From assembly GCA_026391835.1 (NCBI GenBank), contig JAPLDF010000075.1, forward strand, positions 124,001-188,000: a stretch of DNA of 64,000 nucleotides, in the 5' to 3' direction. The translations under genes and the position numbers were made by a program. Each line of letters starts with the position of its first letter. Position 1 is the stretch's first letter. Below, in pieces: positions 57,860 through 64,000 of this stretch. The stretch comes from Bacteroidota bacterium (GTDB taxonomy: Bacteria; Bacteroidota; Bacteroidia; Bacteroidales; FEN-979). The notes under the pieces are model-generated. The model saw only the letters and a list, made by a program, of their open reading frames with translations. It was not told the DNA's origin and did no database searches.

Positions 57860-59935
57860 TCAGCCTGGCAGGCTAAAGTAAAAGGTTGCTCCCTGGTCAG
57901 GTTCCCCTTCGGCGTGGCAATGGCCGCCATGGCGACTGACGATCCGGTTGACATTTGCCAACCCGATCCCGATCCCATCGAAATCTCTTGATTTATGCAA
58001 CCGCTGGAACACACCAAATAATTTATCTGCATATTTCATGTTAAATCCCGCCCCATTATCTTTGACAAAGAAGGTGGTTTCGGTGTCTGTTGAGAAACAG
58101 CCGATATCAACGACCGCGTTCTGTTTTTTGCCGGTATATTTTATTGCATTGGAAATCAGGTTAGTCCACACCTGTCGTATCAGTTCTTCATCTCCTTTTA
58201 TCTCAGTAAGGGGTGCAACGTTAAATGTGATCTGCCTGTCGTGGATATCGGGCTCATAGAAACTGATGACCTGCTTGACCATTTCGGATGACCGGATTGT
58301 TGCTTTACGCAATTCGGCCTGGTTCAGACGTGAAAAAGAGAGTATTGCATCTATCAGCAGCGCCATGTTGTTAACCGAACCGGAAACTCTTTTCAGGTAA
58401 CCGAGCTCTTCTTCGGTGAGATCAGTCGATTTGTTTTCGAGAAACAAACCGATAAATCCGCTGATATGTCTCAATGGGGTTTTCAAATCGTGGGATACCG
58501 AGTAGGAAAAAGTCTCCAACTCCTTATTGGCAGCTTCAAGTTCGGCTGTTCTTTGCTTGACACGCCTGTCCAGTTCTTCATTTATATCAATGAGTTCTTT
58601 TTCAGCAATCTTACGGGCGGTAATATCATTTGTGACGCCAATAAGCGCGATAGGCTCACCGTAATCATCCCTTACAACGGATGAGGAGACAAAAACGGGA
58701 AATTCACTGCCGTCTTTCCTCCTGTTTAAAAGTTCCCCCTGCCATCCTCCATGCAAAGTTGCCGGAAGAATCTCCTCAACAATTGCAGGCGAATTGTCCG
58801 GGGAGCGCACCATACTGATCGATTTCCCCAGGAGTTCGTTTTCTTCATATTGGTACGTTTGCTGGAAAGCATTGTTGACAAATACAATTTTATCGGTCAT
58901 GTCGGTAATGCTCACACACTCGCTGATGCTCCTTATCGCATGTGCAAGCATCGAAATGGTTTTCTCGATATGTTTGCGGGTTGTAATGTCACGGATAATT
59001 AATTGCACCGCCGGTTTGTTTTCAAGTTTGATAGGCATTGCCTTTACTTCCACTTCAACAGAAGAACCATCGATCCGGATAAATTTTTCTTCATTGAGGG
59101 GCAGAACGGTTCCGTGGATCGCTGCCATTCTCATCCGTTCGGTCACCATGGCCCGGTAATCAGGGTGCACAAACTCAATAACAGGTTTCCCGATCAATTC
59201 TTCTGAACTTGAGGCTGCCATCAGGTGAAGACATTCTTTATTGATAAGCCTGACTTTTCCTTCAACATAAATTGCAATTGCATCGGGAGAATTTTCAACC
59301 AGGTCACGGTATTGTTCTTCGCTTTCGAGCAATGCTTCCACGACTTTCTCCCTTTCCTTGATTTGTTTTTTCAATTGCAAATTATCATAGGCATTTTCTG
59401 AGAGAATGTTAGCATATGCAAAAAGCATCGCGGCAACTTTGTTAAACCGCTTTGAAGACATGAATGGAACTTCGCCAAGTGCTTTCGCGAAATCTTCCCT
59501 TTTTGCACCGATGTCATCTGCATATTCAAGCATACCGGCGTCATCTGACTCCTCAATGCGTACCTGGCCGATCAGCCAGTTTCCAATATGCATACCGCCT
59601 ACGGTGATTGCTGCACCGGCATCCCATAATCCGCAACTCAGGCATTGTTGTACGACCGGGCCTTCTGAGCCCTGGCGGCCAAGCACAGCATCGGAAAGTT
59701 GACATTTTGCAAGTCCTTTTTCGGTCCGGCGGATGATATCGGCGCACAGCCGGCAAAAATTACTTGGTTTAGTAACCGGTGTCCCATCAGGATGGGTAAT
59801 GATGGAAGCAATACCGATTGCATCCGAAAATAAATCCTGCAAGCGTTGGATGTCATCAACGTTGAAAATGTCGCCAAACCTGACGGCCTGGCTGGCATCT
59901 TGAGTCGTATTTATCGAGTAGGGTTCAGTCTGCAT
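57860..59935 (-). CDS. PocR-PAS histidine kinase
   Basis: A 691-residue soluble protein. The N-terminal PocR-type sensory domain (about 18-180) has FCRLCADIIRRTEKGLAKC, QCLSCGLWDAGAAI and HIGNWLIGQVR. The cysteines are typical of this ligand-binding domain, named after the PocR propanediol regulator. Two PAS domains (about 205-440), HisKA (SVSHDLKTPLRHISGFIGLF) and HATPase (FQRLHKSRDFDGIGIGLAN) follow. It is the first gene of the array as transcribed, 67 bases before the Cache-type kinase. A -7 box (60043-60050) lies about 110 bases upstream. The sensed ligand is unknown. Confidence 0.92.
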   Translation of the reverse strand: MQTEPYSINTTQDASQAVRFGDIFNVDDIQRLQDLFSDAIGIASIITHPDGTPVTKPSNFCRLCADIIRRTEKGLAKCQLSDAVLGRQGSEGPVVQQCLSCGLWDAGAAITVGGMHIGNWLIGQVRIEESDDAGMLEYADDIGAKREDFAKALGEVPFMSSKRFNKVAAMLFAYANILSENAYDNLQLKKQIKEREKVVEALLESEEQYRDLVENSPDAIAIYVEGKVRLINKECLHLMAASSSEELIGKPVIEFVHPDYRAMVTERMRMAAIHGTVLPLNEEKFIRIDGSSVEVEVKAMPIKLENKPAVQLIIRDITTRKHIEKTISMLAHAIRSISECVSITDMTDKIVFVNNAFQQTYQYEENELLGKSISMVRSPDNSPAIVEEILPATLHGGWQGELLNRRKDGSEFPVFVSSSVVRDDYGEPIALIGVTNDITARKIAEKELIDINEELDRRVKQRTAELEAANKELETFSYSVSHDLKTPLRHISGFIGLFLENKSTDLTEEELGYLKRVSGSVNNMALLIDAILSFSRLNQAELRKATIRSSEMVKQVISFYEPDIHDRQITFNVAPLTEIKGDEELIRQVWTNLISNAIKYTGKKQNAVVDIGCFSTDTETTFFVKDNGAGFNMKYADKLFGVFQRLHKSRDFDGIGIGLANVNRIVSRHGGHCHAEGEPDQGATFYFSLPG

Positions 59936-60042
59936 TGGAAGTGTTTTTTCCTAAAATGTAGGGAAACTGCCGGGTGTCAATATCGCTGACAATTTTATCA
60001 CGGTTAAGATATTTAAAAACAATGAATTCTCTGCCATGATAG

Positions 60043-60050
60043 CAAAGTTA
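60043..60050 (-). promoter_or_regulatory. Promoter -7 box ahead of the kinase array
   Basis: Read on the minus strand the site is TAACTTTG, matching TAnnTTTG, 108 bases before the PocR-kinase ATG. No good -33 TTTG. Confidence 0.4.
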
Positions 60051-60318
60051 AAAGTAAATCTTTTCAGTTGACATAACTTAGGAAATTCTTGCTGAATTAT
60101 TTATCAGTATAATGAATACACTTTTTTTCCCGCTGATTTGCGCGGATTAATTTGCAAATTCAGGAAGGGATTACTGAAGAATTTGCTCGGTTTTTTTTAT
60201 GAGCTAAAGTATGATGTAATATGCATTATATCAGTGTCTTTCTGTGAAAAAAAACCGCGAAAATGTGCGAGAGTACCCCCGAAGGGGAATGTTGAGAGTT
60301 CCATCTCGCTAAAACTGC

Positions 60319-60326
60319 TAATTTTG
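60319..60326 (+). promoter_or_regulatory. Promoter -7 box for the epimerase-like gene
   Basis: TAATTTTG matches TAnnTTTG, 51 bases before the ATG at 60377. The same eight bases, followed by TA, recur at 61441 ahead of the acyl-CoA dehydrogenase gene. No clear -33. Confidence 0.4.
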
Positions 60327-60376
60327 TATTCTATAACAATGCCCTGGTATCTTTCTGAAGTGGCCAGGCCTTAAAA

Positions 60377-61312
60377 ATGAACTTTATGCAAACGATATTG
60401 GGTGCCGGAGGGGCAATAGGGTTGGAACTGGCTAAAGTACTCCCAAAATATACCGGTGAAATACGACTGGCAGGCAGGAATCCCCAAAAAGTAAATGCCA
60501 CGGATTCACTTTTCGTGGCTGATCTCAACAAACGCGATGAGGTGTTTGGAGCCGTAAAGGGTTCTGAAATTGTGTATCTTACTGCAGGGCTTGTGTACAA
60601 AACACGTGTGTGGCAGGAGCAATGGCCACCGATCATGCAACATGTCATCGATGCATGCATTGAATATGGAGCCAGGCTTGTGTTTTTCGACAACCTATAT
60701 TTGATAGGGGGTGACAATGTGAAACATATTACAGAAAATTCACCGATCAGTCCAACCAGCAAAAAAGGGGAAGTCAGGGCGAAACTCGACAGAATGCTCC
60801 TCGATAAAATAGCTGCAGGGAAGATACATGCCATCATCGCCCGTTCTGCCGACTTTTATGGAATAGGCGCCAACATGATGCTGATGGAGGTGGTTTATAA
60901 GAACCTGGCAAAAAATAAAAAAGCCCAATGGCTCTATACTGCAAAAACAAAACATTCATTTACTTATACTCCCGATGCCGGCCTGGCTACGGCCATGCTG
61001 GGCAACAGTCCGGATGCTTATGACCAGGTATGGAATCTGCCGACGGACCCTGATATTTTAACCGGCGAGGAGTGGATATCCCTTTTTGCAACAGAAATGG
61101 GTAAGAGCGATAAATATCAGCTGATGCCGGCCTGGATGGTTAAAGCGGTATCGCTGGTTGTACCTTTGTTTGCCGAACTCTACGAAATGCGCTACCAGTT
61201 TGATCGTGATTTTTTCCTGGACAGTACAAAATTTGAAAAGCACTTCAATTACACACCGACCACGTACCGGCAGGGAGTGAAGGCCATTGTTCGCCAGTTG
61301 CAGGGAATGTAG
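60377..61312 (+). CDS. NAD-dependent epimerase/dehydratase-like protein (atypical extended SDR)
   Basis: A 311-residue Rossmann protein. The nucleotide-binding turn is GAGGAIGLEL near the N-terminus. The usual YxxxK catalytic pair is not evident: the region expected to hold it reads VFFDNLYLIGGDNVK. The domain continues with FYGIGANMMLME and a substrate-binding part ending DSTKFEKHFNYTP, which is common in atypical SDRs of the NmrA or epimerase kind. An alternative start at 60386 drops three residues. The function is not known from sequence. It is followed, 187 bases later, by the acyl-CoA dehydrogenase gene on the same strand. Confidence 0.75.
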   Translation: MNFMQTILGAGGAIGLELAKVLPKYTGEIRLAGRNPQKVNATDSLFVADLNKRDEVFGAVKGSEIVYLTAGLVYKTRVWQEQWPPIMQHVIDACIEYGARLVFFDNLYLIGGDNVKHITENSPISPTSKKGEVRAKLDRMLLDKIAAGKIHAIIARSADFYGIGANMMLMEVVYKNLAKNKKAQWLYTAKTKHSFTYTPDAGLATAMLGNSPDAYDQVWNLPTDPDILTGEEWISLFATEMGKSDKYQLMPAWMVKAVSLVVPLFAELYEMRYQFDRDFFLDSTKFEKHFNYTPTTYRQGVKAIVRQLQGM

Positions 61313-61440
61313 GCTTTTTTAGCTTCCACAATACTCTCGCGGGCCTGCGCAGGAAAGTAAGCCGGTTTGTGTAAAAATATGGCAGAGGATTTCTGATATT
61401 GTCTGCTATTCCAAGGCGTGATTTGTTTAAAGAACTTTAG

Positions 61441-61448
61441 TAATTTTG
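61441..61448 (+). promoter_or_regulatory. Promoter -7 box for the acyl-CoA dehydrogenase gene
   Basis: TAATTTTG matches TAnnTTTG, 52 bases before the ATG at 61500. A TTTG at 61422-61425 is only 15 bases upstream, too close for the usual spacing. Confidence 0.4.
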
Positions 61449-61499
61449 TAATCTGGTTTAAATAAAAATAGAACGGGCAAAAAAAACCGTGGATAGGTT

Positions 61500-63044
61500 A
61501 TGATCAAAGGAAAGAAGCCATCGTTGAAACAATACATCCATCCGGAGGGAACAGGTGAACCGGTGCCATTCCGGGAGTTTCTTGAGGAGTTGAAGAACCG
61601 GATGCAGCATGTTTTCAGGAACCAGGAAGTCACTGACCGGTTGACCATGCCGCGCGGCATCCCGGCAGGTGTACTCAATGAAATAATGGCACTCAACCCG
61701 CTTTCGGTTTGCATTCCGGTTGATTTTGGCGGAAGGGGAGGCCATATCGATGAAATCCTTGCAATGCTCTCTGCTGCATCCTATGAATCCCTGGCACTTT
61801 CGCTTACACTTGGCATCAATTCAGGGTTATTTATCCAGCCGGTTGTAAAGTATGCACAGGAGGAGGTCAAAAAACCTATATTCAGCAGGTTTATGAACGG
61901 CCGGAACATGGGTGGGCTGATGATCACCGAACCCGATTTCGGAACCGATGCCCTGAGCATGCAAACAACATTTTCGAACCAGGGCGACCATTTCCACATC
62001 AGGGGTACAAAACACTGGGCCGGGCTTACCGGCGCTGCGAACTACTGGCTGCTCACCGCCCGTGAAATGGCTGCCAGCGGAGAGCTCAAAAGGGATATCG
62101 ATTTTTTTATCTGTGATACCTCGATGCCGGGGCAGCAAATTGTAGTCGAAGAACTTTTCGACAATCTTGGGCTTCACGAGATCCCATATGGGCGCAATCT
62201 CATAGATGTCCGAATTCCCGCGTCATATCGTCTTACACCAAAAACCACCGGCATCAAACTTCTGCTTGATTTGCTGCACAGGAGCAGGTTGCATTTCCCC
62301 GGAATGGCGCTCGGGTTTATTCAGCGCATGATGGATGAGGCCTTTGACCATTGCCGGCAAAGATGGGCAGGAGGGCAGAGCCTGATTTCGTATGACCAGG
62401 TACAGCAACGACTTGCAAGGCTCCAGGCATCTTTCACCATCGCATCGGCCATGTGTTCCTATAGCAGCCTTAAGGCCGGGCTTGAACATGACCTGTCTGC
62501 CAGTGGGATGGTCGCCAACTCAATGAAAAGCTTTGTGACCGACCTCATGCAGGAGGCTGCCCAGTCGCTGGTCCAGCTTACCGGGGCAAAAGCCTACAGG
62601 TTCAGCCATATCGGTGGCCGCGGGATCGTCGACAGCCGGCCTTTCCAGATATTTGAGGGGTCAAATGACATGCTGTACGCCCAGGTTGCCGAGGGCCTGG
62701 TTAAACGGATGAAAAAAGCCGGGGAGCGTAACCTCTATGGCTTTCTAAGGCATTACCGCCATACCGAACATGCGGCCAGGGAGTTGCTGGATATGCTCCA
62801 GTTTGACCTGCGTACCCAGTTGCCCCAGCGAAAACTTGTGGAACTGGGGAAAGTGATGAGCCGCATTGTTTCCATGGACATGGTGGTTGCACTGGCTTCA
62901 CGGGGCTTCAGGCAAGACCTCGTTGACAATGCCATCGTGGAGTTGCGGCACGAAATTGCGGGCTTGCTGGGGTTGTTTCACACGATGGAAACCCCGGCTA
63001 TCGTGGATGATTACATTGACAGGAGTTCCTGGTTCACTTTGTGA
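61500..63044 (+). CDS. Acyl-CoA dehydrogenase family protein
   Basis: A 514-residue flavoprotein, longer than the common 380-residue form. The N-terminal helical domain is followed by the beta domain with GGLMITEPDFGTDA (FAD contact), HIRGTKHWAGLTGAANYWL and a CoA-contact stretch. In the C-terminal domain SRPFQIFEGSNDMLYAQV holds the Glu (in FEGSND) expected to be the catalytic base. The first 60 residues and last 100 differ from classical enzymes and have no clear assignment. Family members oxidise acyl-CoA thioesters and pass electrons to ETF. The substrate is unknown. The gene is convergent with the beta-barrel protein gene. Confidence 0.85.
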   Translation: MIKGKKPSLKQYIHPEGTGEPVPFREFLEELKNRMQHVFRNQEVTDRLTMPRGIPAGVLNEIMALNPLSVCIPVDFGGRGGHIDEILAMLSAASYESLALSLTLGINSGLFIQPVVKYAQEEVKKPIFSRFMNGRNMGGLMITEPDFGTDALSMQTTFSNQGDHFHIRGTKHWAGLTGAANYWLLTAREMAASGELKRDIDFFICDTSMPGQQIVVEELFDNLGLHEIPYGRNLIDVRIPASYRLTPKTTGIKLLLDLLHRSRLHFPGMALGFIQRMMDEAFDHCRQRWAGGQSLISYDQVQQRLARLQASFTIASAMCSYSSLKAGLEHDLSASGMVANSMKSFVTDLMQEAAQSLVQLTGAKAYRFSHIGGRGIVDSRPFQIFEGSNDMLYAQVAEGLVKRMKKAGERNLYGFLRHYRHTEHAARELLDMLQFDLRTQLPQRKLVELGKVMSRIVSMDMVVALASRGFRQDLVDNAIVELRHEIAGLLGLFHTMETPAIVDDYIDRSSWFTL

Positions 63045-63093
63045 AAGAAAACCGCAGAGGGCCGCAGAGCATTTACGCAGAGGACCGCGGAGT
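63045..63093. repeat. CCGCAGAG-type low-complexity repeat
   Basis: Four imperfect copies of a (A)CCGCAGAG/GCGGAG unit occur in about 45 bases between convergent genes, just before the terminator. It does not encode protein. Weaker similar fragments occur near 60250. Confidence 0.5.
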
Positions 63094-63130
63094 AAAAAAA
63101 AAGGCCATCGAAAAGATGACCTTTTTTTTT
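63094..63130. terminator. Bidirectional terminator between convergent genes
   Basis: A stem with nine A-T pairs, then GG/CC, one mismatch and CATC/GATG, closes a GAAAA loop. It has a T-run on either strand, so it can serve both the acyl-CoA dehydrogenase gene and the beta-barrel gene. Confidence 0.85.
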
Positions 63131-63143
63131 GGTTGCGGGATAT

Positions 63144-63890
63144 TTATTTTGATCCGACCGGTAAAACATAATTGATTCCAAAATTGACGCCGCCGTATAT
63201 GTTGTGGGAGGCATGATAATCGTAATCAGGATTATTCAAAGGATTTTGCGTGTTTGAGTTATTGATATCCATCAGACCATAAGCCATGGTTAACCCGACA
63301 TTTACAAAGAGGTTGGATGCAACATGAATATCCACTCCCAGATCGAACCTGGCCATGATATCCAAAGAATTAAACCGGTCTGTGATTTTTTCTTCACCAA
63401 TTTTAACAGGTAGATTATCAACGGTCATATAATCATCGTAGGTTAAATCTTGTTTTAAATAAACCTGTGAGGCAGAGAGCAAAAGGTTAAACTGGGGACC
63501 TACCATCATATAGAATTTAGCAACTTCACCATTTGACTGGTATTTAAACAGCAGCGGAATTTGCAGATAATTAAGTTTAATATTCCTTGTGTATTCATAA
63601 TTTGTATCATTTATCATATGGGTGTCGGCATATTTTTGCCCTAATTTTGCAAATCCAATCTCCAGTTTAATTCCCACATGATTGTTAAAATCAAATCCAA
63701 CGTTCACATTGCCTGATCCTCCAAATGTAGGTTTGTAATCCATTTCAAAGTCGAGTCCGTAATTGTTCTGGTTGGTGATGACGGAGCTGAGCCCGGTCCC
63801 GGAGAGGCCAAAATAGAGTTGTTTTTGTGCCACCAGGGGGCCTGTAATAAATAACAATGCAATGATCAATGCGGATAACGATTTTTTCAT
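63144..63890 (-). CDS. Outer membrane beta-barrel protein (PorT-like, OMP_b-brl family)
   Basis: A 248-residue protein with a signal peptide (MKKSLSALIIALLFITGPLVAQ). The rest shows alternating beta-strands: LYFGLSGTGLSS, VNVGFDFNNHVGIKLEIGFA, LNYLQIPLLFKYQ and a closing GVNFGINYVLPVGSK. The pattern, including GIKLEIGFAKLGQKY and LQIPLLFKY, is common in small Bacteroidota outer-membrane barrels. No enzymatic role is implied. It is monocistronic, with a promoter at 63918-63951, and runs tail to tail with the acyl-CoA dehydrogenase gene. Confidence 0.85.
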   Translation of the reverse strand: MKKSLSALIIALLFITGPLVAQKQLYFGLSGTGLSSVITNQNNYGLDFEMDYKPTFGGSGNVNVGFDFNNHVGIKLEIGFAKLGQKYADTHMINDTNYEYTRNIKLNYLQIPLLFKYQSNGEVAKFYMMVGPQFNLLLSASQVYLKQDLTYDDYMTVDNLPVKIGEEKITDRFNSLDIMARFDLGVDIHVASNLFVNVGLTMAYGLMDINNSNTQNPLNNPDYDYHASHNIYGGVNFGINYVLPVGSK

Positions 63891-63917
63891 GTGAGTAAGG
63901 TTTTAAGTAATTTTTTG

Positions 63918-63951
63918 CAAACTTAGGAAAAAAAAGTATTAATCCGGCAAA
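63918..63951 (-). promoter_or_regulatory. Promoter for the beta-barrel gene
   Basis: Read on the minus strand: TTTG at 63951-63948, 22 bases, then TAAGTTTG at 63925-63918. Both elements match the Bacteroidota consensus, with slightly long spacing. The box is 28 bases before the ATG. Confidence 0.6.
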
Positions 63952-64000
63952 GAGAAAGGGGAATATAGCCCTTCCGATACAGGCATTCAGCGTGTTTGAC

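Larger units (their letters stand above)
59936..60376. other. Non-coding gap with divergent promoters and repeat-like fragments
   Basis: This 441-base gap between divergent genes has two promoter-like boxes (60043-60050 minus, 60319-60326 plus). It also has GC-richer fragments (CCCGCTGATTTGCGCGGATT at 60129-60148, and AAACCGCGAAAATGTGCGAG near 60252) that look like worn copies of a repeat. A 78-codon frame at 60138 has no coding character. No RNA gene is recognised. Confidence 0.45.

Noticed and set aside
60138-60374. 78-codon plus-strand frame in a gap
   Set aside because: It spans promoter-like and repeat-like sequence and resembles no protein.
60331-60837. 168-codon minus-strand frame over the epimerase-like gene
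   Set aside because: The plus-strand frame has the Rossmann motif and full length; the minus frame is rich in Ser and Leu without structure.

Overview
The window comes from a member of the Bacteroidota, most likely an anaerobic or microaerophilic relative of the Bacteroidales. The evidence is: two very long secreted proteins ending in type IX secretion (T9SS) sorting domains, promoters of the Bacteroidota type (TTTG, about 20 bases, TAnnTTTG), weak or absent Shine-Dalgarno sequences before most genes, a six-domain ribosomal protein S1, and a surface lipoprotein of the BtuG type behind a cobalamin riboswitch. An orphan hydE points to an [FeFe] hydrogenase elsewhere in the genome. No tRNA, rRNA, insertion sequence, prophage or CRISPR array was seen.

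Region by region. (1) 1-13426 is an exopolysaccharide locus. A minus-strand operon runs from a CheY-like regulator (13426) through an initiating sugar transferase with a degenerate receiver domain, a GT2 transferase, a half-length TolC-like protein, a Wzc-like co-polymerase with a degraded kinase, a Wzx flippase and a Wzy/ligase. Acyltransferase, GT2 and GT8 genes face it on the plus strand. A membrane GT2 gene runs off the left edge. (2) 13651-20792 is housekeeping: hydE, ychF, rpsA and rnz, then a cobalamin riboswitch and a BtuG-like lipoprotein. (3) 20814-27648 holds an Fnr-type regulator with four N-terminal cysteines and a 1937-residue adhesin-like T9SS protein. (4) 27753-36237 is the most unusual part. 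An archaemetzincin, a sigma-54 response regulator and a histidine kinase with a periplasmic c-type heme motif lie beside a four-gene membrane redox module: HybA-like and HybB-like proteins plus two membrane-bound GcvH-like proteins that share an extra C-terminal domain. One of these two is fused to a PstS-like periplasmic binding domain. No hydrogenase or other catalytic subunit is present. A 17-bp-arm perfect palindrome and a sigma-54-like promoter precede the module. (5) 36704-40876 holds a hybrid kinase whose receiver carries Glu at the phospho-acceptor site, and a second T9SS protein. (6) 40963-46183 is a tightly overlapping three-gene operon: DUF1338/HglS-like 2-oxoadipate enzyme, a lipoprotein serine hydrolase and a YdiJ-like FAD/FeS dehydrogenase. 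Together these suggest the 2-oxoadipate to D-2-hydroxyglutarate to 2-oxoglutarate end of lysine breakdown. (7) 46271-59935 is an unbroken array of seven signalling genes, all on the minus strand: one stand-alone receiver and six PAS/GAF/CHASE/PocR histidine kinases. None has a DNA-binding output domain, and the catalytic ends form two paralogous sets. (8) 60377-63890 holds an NAD-dependent epimerase-like protein, an acyl-CoA dehydrogenase and an outer-membrane beta-barrel protein.

All calls rest on reading translated sequence and motifs by eye. No database search was run, and family names reflect recognised motifs and layout.
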